NCBI GenBank assembly: GCA_030549775.1
Contig: CM060173.1
Location: 27,346,032 to 27,410,031 of the forward strand
Length of the DNA stretch: 64,000 bases
Reading direction: 5' to 3'
Origin: Tamarix chinensis
Taxonomy: Eukaryota > Streptophyta > Magnoliopsida > Caryophyllales > Tamaricaceae
The translations under genes and the position numbers were made by a program. This document shows, one piece after another, positions 11,923 through 22,858 of the stretch. Below the pieces are notes generated by a model. The model ran no database searches. It worked only from the letters and a program-made list of their open reading frames with translations, and was not told the DNA's origin. Each line of letters starts with the position of its first letter. The first letter of the stretch is position 1.

Positions 11923-12278
11923 AGCCAGCAGGGCAAAGAGATCTACACCTAGTAGAATTTTTCCTATTCTACTAAAATTTGGTTGAAAGGAGGTGAGTAC
12001 TTGTAGGACTGGTTCATACTGTCTGCCTGCTTTAGTGGCATGAGTGTTGATGCAGATGGCATTGTCACATTAGATGACGGCTCAGCCCAGTCATCGTCAC
12101 TGATTAATTGCGATGATAGTGGTGGAACACCATTTTCAAGTTTTCAAAAGTTTTTGGGGAGCTGCTTTGGATAGTGGTGATGAGGCAGACAGTCCAACCC
12201 TATCGTTAGCCACGACGATGGCTAATGTCGTCTTATGTGACAATGCTACCAACAGCAACAACCACACCACTACGGTAG

Positions 12279-12677
12279 GCAGACGGTACGAGCTATTCCT
12301 ACGAGTACCCACCTCCTTTCAACCAAATTTTAGTAGAATCTGAGTTAGGAAAAATTCTTCTAAGTGCAAATCTCCCTACACTCCTAACTATGATAGTTTT
12401 GGTAAAGAAAAATGAATATATTGGCTTGTGGGATCGAGTAGTGTGCTTGCTGCTCCTACTAAGCTCCCTTGCATTGTTCTTTGCGTTATTGCTTAAGGAA
12501 CTTTATCCCACATTTTCCATGGTAACTGCTCTTCTTAGAATTGGTTGCTCTATTGGAGCCATCTGCGCTCACTTGCTCTCTATATATTTGCCACATTTCT
12601 GGGTGACGGTGCTCTCAACGATCATTGCTTTGTCCGTTATGACACCTGTCATGATTATCTTCTATTCAAAGAAGTAA
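12279..12677 (+). CDS. Putative small multi-pass membrane protein, right palindrome arm
   Basis: I do not recognise the family. The frame is open from 12279 to the TAA at 12675. The first ATG is at 12390 and gives 95 residues. The 37 codons before it are also open and are partly conserved in the left arm (GKILL), so the true product may be longer and may begin with a spliced exon ending at GGTAG near 12278. From the ATG, hydrophobic segments lie at about residues 17-35, 44-67 and 71-91, and the pre-ATG part adds another hydrophobic stretch. Charged residues sit between segments (KKNE, KE) and the protein ends in KK. The frame is identical at 63245-63643. Conservation of hydrophobic pattern between the two arms suggests past selection, but expression is unknown. 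Confidence 0.5.
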   Translation, partial: ADGTSYSYEYPPPFNQILVESELGKILLSANLPTLLTMIVLVKKNEYIGLWDRVVCLLLLLSSLALFFALLLKELYPTFSMVTALLRIGCSIGAICAHLLSIYLPHFWVTVLSTIIALSVMTPVMIIFYSKK

Positions 12678-13262
12678 AATTGCATAGGGGGCATTAGAGG
12701 GGGATTGAGTGAGGGGAGAATTAAGGGAATAAAGGGAAGGTTAGGGGCTGGTATCTTTTTCTTTTAATTGATAGGATTGTGCATTTATGTGTATTTGAAA
12801 TATGACCGCATTCACTATAAATTTGGTACTACTTTTAGACACCGAATACTTTTTTTCTCTACAAATTTTTTGGTGCATCAAATAGTATTAAAAAATTTAA
12901 TTAATTTATTTTAAAAAAAATTATTCATATTTTAAAATAACTAATATAAATAATAATCTTATACATTTTTATTTTTTATCTTAATTTTAGTACATCTGAT
13001 TTACTCATATATATATATATATATATATTACTATTTTCTTTCATTTTTTTAATTTTAAAAAATTAGCATTTTTATACTTTTTTATTTTTATTTCTCCAGT
13101 CCCTGACAACCCTATTTTAAAATAGCAATATCTGCCCCAAATTCAAATATATTACTAATAAATATGTCCATTACCAATTTTTTAATATTGTTTTAAATAT
13201 TTCATATATTGATTTTGTTATTGGCATCTATACTTATGCAAATACTAGATTAAGTGTCTACC

Positions 13263-13440
13263 ATAACTTATATTATTAATAGTTTTCTATACTGTGATGA
13301 ATTATATAAAAATTTTTATTTCAAAAATTAATTAATTTATTTCATATTTTTTTTAAAAAAAATAGTTAATACAAAATTAAATAAATTGACTATAAAATTA
13401 CGAATTAATTATAGTGTCCATTACCAAGTTTTGATATTGT
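13263..13440. repeat. AT-rich spacer ending in a partial repeat of the palindrome arm
   Basis: From 13414 to about 13450 the words GTCCATTACCAA, TTTTGATATTGT and ATAAATA repeat, in direct orientation, those at 13169-13200 inside the right arm. A short direct repeat just outside the palindrome could reflect its origin. Confidence 0.45.
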
Positions 13441-13760
13441 CATAAATACCCCTCGACCAACCACCGGCGATAGCACCCTGTTATGCGGCTATGCCCCGCA
13501 GGCCGAATCACTTCCATCCTCCCTCATTCCATCGCTCCTCGCTCGTTGTCCAGACTAGATGTTCGCCCGTCGACGCATTCAGTCTCCATCCTAACCTCGC
13601 CCTCCACCAATCGCCACGCTCCAACCTGCACATCTCCTCGTTTATTTCGTCGGTTTGCACTTCGGGTGAGTGAGTTTGCGGTTTATGAATTCAATTTCAG
13701 AGATTTATTTGATAACTTCCTTTGTTGTTTTTCAATTTTGAAGTATTGATAACTTCATTA
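13441..13760 (+). other. GC-richer exon-like segment with splice-donor motif
   Basis: C-rich and CG-containing sequence stands out from AT-rich surroundings and runs into CGGGTGAGTGAG near 13665, a good plant 5' splice-donor context. Several frames are open for about 60-90 codons and none is recognised. It resembles the 5' UTR or first exon of a plant gene, complete or fragmentary; no downstream exons are visible before the CACTA insertion at 14398. Confidence 0.4.
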
Positions 13761-14394
13761 GTTAGCTTTTCCTCTATTATCCGCTGGGAATTTGCAAGTT
13801 ATATGTCTGTTTTGTTGTTGTGGCTCTGTATGTTTGATGTTAGTGTCAGAACAATCCAGTAATGACGGACAGAGATGGTTAAAATGAGAGAAGAGGAAGA
13901 TGAATTGGAGAAAAATGGACAATTAAGAGAGAAAACTGTCAGTAGAGGACGACAAGCTTGTAGTAATTTATCACTTTACATTCTCCTAATCATCACAAGC
14001 TTATGTATACGAGAATTCAGAACAGAAATCGAGACGAAGGAAATAAAATAGCTAAAGATACCCTCCGGATCGGCTCCTAATCTTCACCGATTAACCCTGT
14101 CAATCCTAATAAACTGGTGTAATTAGTTTAACTTAGGTCTGTTTCTACTTTGCAGTCTGTTTGTAATCAACTGTGTTTGTAATTTAATTAATAACTGATT
14201 ATTTGCAATATAAATACTACATTTTTACTTGATGAAAAATAATGATAATGATGATAGAACTGCTGACTGTTCTATATGCATATATATTCACTATATGCGA
14301 GAGGAAAAACTCTAGGGAACAAAAAAAAAAAAAACCTGATCTCTAAACTTGTTAATTTATATGCATATACAGGAATGCTATAAGGATTTGGGGC
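13761..14394. other. Unassigned stretch, possible old LTR
   Basis: No gene seen. From 13851 the sequence begins TGTCAGAACAATCC and contains purine-rich and GAGA-like words that, read on the minus strand, resemble the 3' end of a Ty1/copia LTR. I found no matching second LTR, so this stays a guess. Confidence 0.25.
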
Positions 14395-14397
14395 TTT

Positions 14398-14414
14398 CAC
14401 TACTGTAAATACGG
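14398..14414 (+). repeat. Left terminal inverted repeat of CACTA element 1
   Basis: Pairs with 26201-26217; it is preceded by target duplication TTT at 14395-14397. Confidence 0.92.
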
Positions 14415-14682
14415 CTGTTAGGGAGGTATATGTAGTGACGGTTCTGTAATCATTTGGAAAATGTAAAAAAAAAACGGAGAAATAGCAACGGTTTTAAACC
14501 ATAGCAAAATTTAAATAAAAAAAAAATTGCTTTAGGGATGGTTTTTAACCATGGCAAAATGAAATCCCAAATTACCACTACACGCTCATAACACATCGGC
14601 TCCCTCTCCTGCGCGCACATATCCTCTGTCGGTGTTGTTTGTCTTCTTTGTTACGCCCTTCTATTTTCTCATTTCCAACGCT

Positions 14683-14875
14683 AGTTGAAGCTCCCGCCGA
14701 AGATCTAGACAGAAGCGTCAACAGGTTAGTTCGATTTTGACTTCCATTTTACTTTGGTTTTAATTACTGCTGAAATAATTGTTGTAATCCTTCAATTTGT
14801 AGTTCTTCTCGTTTCTGGTGCTGCTTGAAGCTCCCGCCGAAGCTCTGGACAGAAGTGTCAACAGGTTAGTTCGGT
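14683..14875 (+). repeat. Tandemly duplicated 5' UTR exon and splice donor of the transposase gene
   Basis: A segment with AGCTCCCGCCGAAG, then GACAGAAG and GTCAACAGGTTAGTTCG, occurs at 14683-14732 and again at 14825-14873, about 142 bases apart. Each copy ends in CAG|GTTAGT, a good splice donor. The sequence is GC-richer than its surroundings and lies ~2.1 kb before the transposase ATG. It therefore reads as a non-coding first exon present twice, which would offer alternative transcript starts or donors. Confidence 0.6.
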
Positions 14876-15459
14876 GTTTGCTAACTGTTTATGAGTATGT
14901 CAATCAAATTTGGGAATAGATGATAGTGGAATTGTTTTGTGCAATTAATTCAATCACAAGTTTATATCTAAACAAGAATTGTTTTTTCTCTTGCGAACTA
15001 GGAATAGATGATATAATTGATTTCTTTTCGTTGAAGAATTTGGTTCATATATAATGGTTTCTCAAGTATGTAGTGTATATGTTGTTGTTCAATCTGTTGT
15101 TAGTGCAATCTTAGATCTGTTCCTTTTTTAAAAATTTTGGTTAAGATATGAAGTTTTCTCTCCCATTTGTAGTTTTTATATTATTGTTCAATCTATTGAT
15201 ACTTTGTTGGTTCGATGTAATATGTTTTCATTTGAAAGATTTTTTTTTATTCGGTTCGATATGTTTTCTTGTTGATGATGCTGTGTCTTTTTTTTTCAAT
15301 TATTTGTTTTTTTCTCAACTCTATTTTGTCCCCAAATATATTTCGTACTTAATTCCATGGAGTGTATATGGTATATAGTTTGATTGAAGAACTATAAGGG
15401 TTCATCTCTCTCACACATATTACTAATGTCTTTATTGTGAACATCGAAGAGAATTCTTT

Positions 15460-15741
15460 GATAATGTAGTTATACAAAAATTTTAACGAAGGCTATGGTT
15501 GTAATCATTATTAAAATAGGTTTCGATATTGATTTTTACAAAGCATCGCTATTAAAACTTACTTTTGATAATGGTTTTTAGTGGGAACTATTAATTAAAT
15601 CTTATAACATACTTTTTGAAATTTTGATCACTATTTTGGAACCATTATTGAACATTTAATAATGGGCAATTCAATAACACTTCAAAACCATTTATCAAAG
15701 CTTCGAAATAATCATTAATAAGGCTTGTTTATGTAGTAGTG
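15460..15741. mobile_element. Possible truncated CACTA-like terminus nested in element 1
   Basis: The stretch ends GCTTGTTTATGTAGTAGTG, whose reverse complement begins CACTACTACATAAAC, a common plant CACTA start. It contains repeated short motifs of the AATGGTTTTTA / AACCATT type. No partner end was found upstream, so it is a broken or solo end at best. Confidence 0.4.
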
Positions 15742-17008
15742 AAAGATGTTGTCATGGCATTATTACGAGGATGTAGATGGGTTATTATGATACTTGCTAG
15801 GGCCTTCTTTTTGTGGATTCTTCTTCCTACGTTGGGGAGTTGGATTAGTAAATGTGAGGTCTCATTATAGGGATTTGTGTACTTACCTAGATCTCCATAG
15901 ACGGCACAAAATGTTATTGCCTAAAATCAAGCAAGTTATTTTGGGACCAAGCAAGGTTCCTAGTACTTTTTGAATAAGGAGTAACGTAGAAAATCATGAG
16001 AGAGAGAGAATGTGTAAAAGAATGTTGGATTGATAGTGGTGGTGGTAAAATGAGCTCTCTTATTTTTCTAGCACAATCATATAGGGTGGTGCTCATTTTT
16101 AAATAGTAGGCTAACAAATTTTTCAAGAAGGAACTTTCATACTCATAATACTTACATACACATATTTATGGTTTCCAGTTCAACATCATACAATTAGTAT
16201 GTGCTGAAACTAAACAAATGACAAAGGGAAACCTCAAACTCAACTTAAACACAATTAATTAATGGTGCCTTGGAACTATCCATGTTATCTTGAAATAAGT
16301 TAAGTTAATTAAGCAAGAAATTAAGGGAGCCTGCCTAGATTTCTTCATTTCGATTGCGTCAACACAGTCATTAAAAATATAAATTTTCTTAATTATGACA
16401 TATATTAATGTACAAGTTGCAGGAAAAAAAAACAGAAAGTGCGGGTCAAATGTAATTTTCACATATGAGTTAATTCTTACACAATCAACCTTGCTTATTT
16501 AACTATGATTGTGCTAAACAATTGTTGTATGCCATTCCCTTCTTAAGCTATTTTTTATTGGTGTACAAAATGTCAATGACCTTGCGTCAACGTACATATA
16601 TATTTTTTATTTTTGAATTGAGAATAAGCTTCCTCTTAATCAATTTATATTTGATACATTTAATTAAATTTTTATTATGGGCATACGTATTAGTAGAAAA
16701 TAATTCTTTGTTTAATTGTGACTTTCATATTTTATTTTATATTTTGAATTTAGCTAGGTATGATAGATATTAGTTTACCATAATAAACACATAATTACTA
16801 TAAATATCAATACTATTATGGCTAATCATAGCATGCATGTTATACTATTATAGCTTATAAATATTGGGTCTAATTAGGTACTTTAGATATTGGAAGTCTC
16901 ATCTGGAACAACCCTTGAGATTATATCAACTGGTTTTTACAACCTTAATTTTGTTACTAAATTTGTTGTTGTTTTAAATGCTCAGGTATATTTGAAATAC
17001 ATTTTGTC
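15742..17008. other. Intron-like spacer before the transposase, no gene seen
   Basis: AT-rich, with no conserved reading frame. It probably forms most of the long 5' intron or leader of the transposase gene. Confidence 0.45.
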
Positions 17009-20000
17009 ATGGATAGAAGTTGGATAAATTTTAATATGACCAGTCCTGAGTTTCTAGTGGGATTTGATAGTTTTTTGAAGCTAGCAACTTCTAAGGTTGC
17101 TATAAATGGAGAAATCTAGTGTCCATGTTGAAAGTTTCATAACAGATATCGTAATCCCGTTGATGTTTTCACTAATCATGTTATGAAGAATGATTTTATA
17201 AAAAATTATACCAATTGGTTTATTCATAGGGAACTAATATATGTCCCTACTAATGATGTTAACGTTCGACATGGAAGTATGGATAAAATTAGGCCAAGTT
17301 TTGGTGATATTACTCAAATTCCAGCCTTGGTGAGGGATTCATTTGGGGTATTTGATCAATGCTCTACTGAAAATCATACAATTGAATGTTCAATTTCATT
17401 TCAGACTATATTCAATGAGAATTCCCATGATTTTGATGTTTTACTTGAAGGCCAACCAAGCAATTGTCCTAGTGATGAAGAGGTTCATTTTCATAGAGTA
17501 ATGAAGTAGTGTGAGGAAGAATTATATCCGGGGTGCAATAATTATTCGAAGATTTCTTTCATTTTGCATTTGTGTCATTTGAAAAGCATGAATGGTTGGT
17601 CTTCAAAGTCTTTTACCATGTTGCTTGAATTGTTATCCAATGTATTTCCTATGTTGTCTTTATTTCCATCATCTTAGTATGAAGCAAAAAAGTTAATCAA
17701 TGAATTGGGTCTTAGATATGAAAAGATCCATGCATATCCAAATGATTGCATGTTATATTGGAATGATGGAAGAAATGATCAGACAATGCTAGATAATTGT
17801 TTGATGTGTAACACTTCTCATTGGGAGAATCCAATTGAACTAGGGTGTAATAATGAAGGTGAACAAGAGTCTAATAGAAGAAAAAAACCTAAGAAAGTTC
17901 TATGGTACTTTCCGTTAATTCCAAGGCTAAAAAGAATATACATGTTATTAAATATGGCTGCAGATATGAGATGGCATGATAGAAATCATGTGAAGGATGG
18001 AAAATTAAGACATCCAGCTGATGGTTTGGCATGGAAAGATATTAATTCCCGTTATCCAGATTTTGCTCTCGATCCTTGCAATGTTCCTCTTAGACTTACT
18101 AGTGACAGGTTTAATCTATTTCAAACGTTGAGCACCAATCATAGCACATGGCCTGTATTATTAGTTCCCTATAATCTCCCACCATGGATGTATATGAAAC
18201 AAATATCACTTATTTTTTACATGATTATTCCAAGGGAGAAGAGCCCAGGTAATGACATAGATGTATATTTGCAACCTCTAGTACATGAGTTAAGGAAGTT
18301 GTGGGAGGGTGTTAATGCTTTTGATGCATCTTCTATGCAAAACTTTCAACTGTAGGCCACTCTTATGTGGACTATAAATGATTTTCTAGCATATACAAAT
18401 TTATCTAGGTGGAGTACAAAGGGTGCTATTGCTTGTCCTTGTTGTGCAAGCTCTACATCTTCAAGATGGATGAAGTTTGGTAAGAAGTTTTGTTATATGA
18501 GGCATTATAGGTGGTTATCGGATGATCACATATTTCGCTTTCAAGCTTCACAATATGATGGAACAATAGAGTTTGACAAGGCTCCAACTACACCATATGG
18601 AATTACTATTCGTAGGTAGGTGGATGGCCTGAATCATGTTTATGGGAAGTTTTCAATTCGATCTACAAGATCTGCTGAACCAATTAATGGGATCCCACTA
18701 ATATTTGAGGACACATATGATGATAATGATGAGGATGAGGATATTTTACTTGATAGGCCCATGCAACATAATTGGAATAAAAGAAGTATTTTCTTTGATC
18801 TACCCTACTGACAACACAACCTCATTCGTCACAATTTAGATGTAATGCATATAGAGAAAAACATATGTGATAATTTATTAGGAACTTTCTTGGGTATTGA
18901 TAGGAAGTCAAAAGACAATCATCAATCATGCATGGATCTTTAGGATATTGGGATACAACAAGATTTACACCAAATTGAATTGCCAAATAACAGGTATGTC
19001 TTGCATAATGCTTCTTATACGATGAATGCTACTAAAAAGGTCCGCTTCTTATTAGTTTTGCAAAAGATTAAAGTTTTTGATGGATATACATCTAACACCT
19101 CGAGATGTGTTAGTTTGAAAGATAAAATATTGTTCAATCTTAAAAGTCACAATGATCATATTTTAATGCAAGATTTGCTCCCAATTGCATTAATAGCATC
19201 CATGTGCACTAAGGTTGTTGGACTTATCTCAGACTTATCATTATTTTTCAAATCCATATGTAGCAAAAAGCTAGACTTGAAAGAGCTTGATAATCTGCAA
19301 CAACATGTTGCTCTAACTTGTGCAGCATGGAAAAGATTTTTCCATCAAGATTTTTTACAAGCATGGGTCATTTGATTGTACATCTTCTAGAGCAAGTGAA
19401 GTTTATCAAACCAGTTCACTATACTTGGATGTTTCCCATTGAACACTGAGAAAATTTGTACTTACTTTATCTATGACTAAGATTAGTGCTACTATAATTT
19501 CTATAATGATTAAAAATATGTGGCTTCATTGTTTTATTTTGTAGGGACCTAGTACGATTAAAATCATATGTGCAGAATAGAGCTCATCCTGAGGGCTCTA
19601 TAGCAGAGGGATACAACATCCATGAATGTTTAACATTCTGTTCATGTTATTTTGGAGATTTTGAGACTTTATTTAATCGATTACCACAGAATGATGAATT
19701 TATTCAAGATTTTGACAAGTATTTGTTCAATATCGAAGGATAACCTTTAGGAAAGATTCATCACCACAACTTGGATGATTTGAGTCTTAAGCATGGTCAT
19801 CATTATGTGTTGATCCAGCATCATTATTTTGACACTTATTGTAGGTAATATTATATGTACCATAATAGTTATGCAACTTTATTAAATTAATGTAGAATTT
19901 TTTATAGTTTTTAATGCTCTTATATGGTATAGAGATTCCATACGTGAAAAGTGTCGGACCAATAGGGGTATTAGGCTTGATGAGAATACTAAGAAGAAGT

Positions 20001-20731
20001 GGGTAGTCGAAGAATTTTCTCAATGACTTCACTCAAAGGTAGTTTTAACAATACATATAGCAAAAGTCTTTTATTATATGAGCATATGTGTTATAATGTA
20101 TACTATAAAAACTATAATCTTTTATGCTATTTTAGGGACAAGATATTGATGATGGCACAAAAGATGGGAAATTTTGGAAGGCTTTGGCACGAGGACCTAA
20201 TAAATTAATTAAACGAATGAATTCATTTATCACAAGGGGATTCAAACTTCACACAAAAAATCGTAATGAGAGGAGAAAAACTCAAAATTTAGGGGTGATG
20301 GTAATTGAGAATGGAAGGAAACATTATGGGAAGATAAGAGATATTTGCGAATTAGATTACTACGGTAGTTGTCGAGTTATATTATTTTGTTATGATTGGG
20401 TAAACATTAATTCAGGTAGAGGGTTGAAGCAAGATAACAATGGAATTACTTTAGTAAATTTTATTCACTTGATACATATGGGCAACGCGATAAAAGATGA
20501 TCCATTCATTTACGCATCTCAAGCAACTCAAATTTTTATATGAAAGATGGGAAACAAGAAGAGTGGTCTCATATAGTTGAAACAAAACCAAGGGACAACT
20601 ATTATATGAGAACATGTGTACAAGAAGAAAATGAGGATGAAGATAATTGTCCATATCCCCAATCTATTCCTTGTACTTCCATTAATACTTTTGATGATGT
20701 AACGTATTTAGCTCGGACTAATAATAGATGA
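17009..20731 (+). pseudogene. TNP2-type CACTA transposase (decayed)
   Basis: In autonomous relatives this protein cuts and joins the element ends. The ATG at 17009 starts MDRSWINFN, the usual opening of the transposase-associated N-terminal domain, followed by its CPC cysteine motif. One frame then runs to about 19325 through the transposase core, with landmarks MRWHD, KDGKLRHPADG, WPVLLVPYNLPPWM, PGNDIDVYLQPLVHELRKLW, ACPCCASS and RHNLDVMHIEKNICDN. A frameshift near 19325 leads into MGHLIVHLLEQVKF (DUF4218-like). A likely intron at 19458-19544 (GT..AG) is followed by an exon with NRAHPEGSIAEGYNIHEC, ending at 19844 before GTAATA. After 20135 comes a DUF4216-like part with YGKIRDICELDYYG and TKPRDNYYM. 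In-frame stops include 17507, 18353, 18617, 18809, 18941 and 19741; a one-base frameshift lies near 20537. No functional protein is expected. Confidence 0.92.
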
Positions 20732-20904
20732 GTAGTTTTAGACTACAAAAAAAATATATGTACTACTTTTCATTACAATTTATTTTTGTGGACTCTACTT
20801 CATGTTTTGTTATTATCATTTTATATTTTTACTAATGCTTTGCTTTTATACTTGATGTTTTTGCTGACTGTTTATGAATATGGTGTAAATCATATGTTTT
20901 GTAG

Positions 20905-22858
20905 TCACGTATCGTTTAAGGAAAGCAACAAGAAATTTGACATATGATCCACATGCATCTTCTCGTTACACATCATCAAATGTTAGTCCCTCTTTTAAAC
21001 GTGTGATAGGAGACAACACTTTACCTCTTTCATCAAATAATCAACCATGTGGTCAAGCGTTTGTTGATACATCGGTTCAGAGGTATCCATCTATTCATTC
21101 ACCGCTTACACCATATAGTGTTACATAACCAATTCAAGTCCATGAGGAGAAACTTCACAAGCATGATACACCAAGTTTAGTTGGTGGTAGTGGTGATGGT
21201 AGAAGCAAGATTAATAAAGATTTTGTCAAATTTATACACCACCTATTCCCTCCATTCTCTCTTTTCTACCATTCCAAAATCACCCCAGCCTTACTCACAC
21301 AACCTCTTCAGCCATTATCGCCATAGCCTCCTTCCTCTTCCCTTCATCATCCTCCACCCAATGAGACCTTCCTCTTCTGCTAACATTCCTTCCTCTTCTC
21401 TCCTCACTTATGTAAAGTGGAAACTCACACTACCTTACTAAATGTTTTATTTTATTCATTCAATTCTTTCTACTGTCACTAACTAATTTTGAATGTATTG
21501 TTTAGATGTTGAGGGAAACAGAACACGAAGATATGGTGAAATCTTACCAGCAAATATTTGGGATCTTAATGGTTGTGAGAAGATGGTAGTGGATGTTAAT
21601 GAAATGTATCAACCAAATTAGAAGGTATGGACATATCTTCAACCGTTGGTTAGCAGACCTAGCAGATAAACCAGAATTGTGCTCGTACCATAAGAAAGAT
21701 TGGTGTAAAGTGAATAAAGCAACCAAAGAGGAATTGAAGATAATAGTTCGGGTACTTCATAGATATATATTCATTATAGTAATATTATTTTTATTTTTCT
21801 TGTCATTTTCGTAATCTCATTTTTATTTATTACACAAGCCAAGTTTCATCTTCCTCCTGGTAGTATGATGGACAAATATTTGGGGAGTTTAAGGCTAAAT
21901 ATTATCCACTCAGTGCTACAATAGATCAAGTGCTAGAAAAATGGAATGTCGCCAAAATTCGTAAGGAGCAATGGTATGAAATGGTTGAGTATTGGTTCTC
22001 TAATGATGGAAAGGTACAATATCAAACTAAGAAATTATTTATAGTTTGAAAATGAATAAATATTTATATATTTATTTGATCTAAGGACGCTTCTAAGAAA
22101 GGAGAAGAGGCAAGAAGTGAAGCATCCTATTTTCATACACTTGGAACAAAAAGTTTTGCTATTGCTAGAGATAAATATGTAAGTAATTCATGACATGGAT
22201 AATATATAATAATAGTAGTTAAATGTATTTTATACTATTTATTTGAATTTATTTAATCATTTAGATAAGGTCTAATGGTCGAGTGTCTAGTGACATTGAT
22301 ATGTTTTGTACTTAATCATAAGCATCGTGATGGAAGCTATTCAAAATATTCCAAGTCCAAGGAATTTATGGTACGGAGTTATATATCTACATATTAACAT
22401 CCTTATTCTTTGGTTTCTCTCAATGTAGCCCTTTATTCTTTTTATTTATCCTAACATAGGATGAAGCTGTGGCTTATATAAAAGAAAAAATCAGGTACTC
22501 TGAATTGTTAGAAAATACCATTAAGGCGGAAAAGGAGGTTGTTCTTTCTTTATACGGAAATAATCATAGTGGTAGAGCATTCAGTTATGGGGATGATGCC
22601 ATGCCCTTTAAGCTAGAGATGTGTAACAAGAGTGTGGGTTGATCCAATCTTGAAATTGAAAGGCTAAGTAAGGAACTAGCTGCCACAAGAGAAGAAGCGT
22701 CAACTGCAAGAGAAGAAACATTTGCTTCTAAAGATCAACTTTAAAAAACTGAAGAACAGTTAGCTGCCACTAGAGCAAAATTAGTTGCCAACAAAATAGA
22801 GTAGGATGTCTTTATGGCATGATTCAATCAGTGGATGGGAAGAATAAGCACCACATAG
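20905..22858 (+). pseudogene. Second CACTA gene: plant Ptta/En/Spm transposase type (Transposase_24-like), decayed
   Basis: Downstream of TNP2 in the same orientation, as in other CACTA elements, where the partner protein binds subterminal repeats. Exon-like pieces follow splice signals: 20905 onward after TTTTGTAG; a piece ending at 22013 before GTACAA with DQVLEKWNVAKIRKEQWYEM; 22086-22178 with EARSEASYFHTLGTKSFA, ending before GTAAGT; a short piece with HKHRDGSYSKYSKSKEFM; and 22460 onward with DEAVAYIKEKIRYSELLENT. The HTLGTKSFA region is the hallmark of the Ptta/En/Spm domain. The C-terminal part is charged and Glu/Lys/Ala-rich with heptad spacing (KELAATREEASTAREE), so a coiled coil is likely. 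Stops occur at several points, for example in the last exon after DQL. The start codon is not certain. Confidence 0.75.

Larger units (their letters stand above)
1..13028. repeat. Duplicated block A, copy 1
   Basis: This stretch is repeated nearly base for base at 49501-64000, and its first ~2.86 kb again at 39471-41925. The copies differ by scattered substitutions, microsatellite lengths, a ~1.49 kb insertion in the third copy and a ~0.4 kb deletion in the second. Base 1 of the window aligns with 39471 and 49501. In both later copies block R lies immediately to the left, so base 1 is only where the view begins, not a proven repeat border. The match still holds at the last base of the window, so the full length is unknown. 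Confidence 0.95.
11253..13262. repeat. ~2-kb imperfect palindrome (inverted gene duplication), copy 1
   Basis: The left arm (~11253-12085) and right arm (~12225-13262) are reverse complements of each other with moderate divergence. They match from GACACTTA at 11257 / TAAGTGTC at 13256 inward to GTCACATTAGATGACG at 12065 / CGTC-TTATGTGAC near 12229, leaving a spacer of about 150 bases. The right arm is longer because of an AT-rich insertion at about 12820-13085. Each arm carries one copy of the same small membrane-protein gene, so the two copies stand head to head. I found no convincing target duplication. A Mutator-like or foldback element with long inverted ends is possible, as is a plain inverted duplication. 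A read-through transcript would fold into a long hairpin. Confidence 0.85.

Noticed and set aside
12113..12343. 76-codon frame in the palindrome spacer and right arm, identical at 63079-63309
   Set aside because: Plausible composition, but it is out of frame with the membrane-protein gene and overlaps its upstream part; identity between copies is explained by recent duplication. Kept only as a possible leader or first exon.
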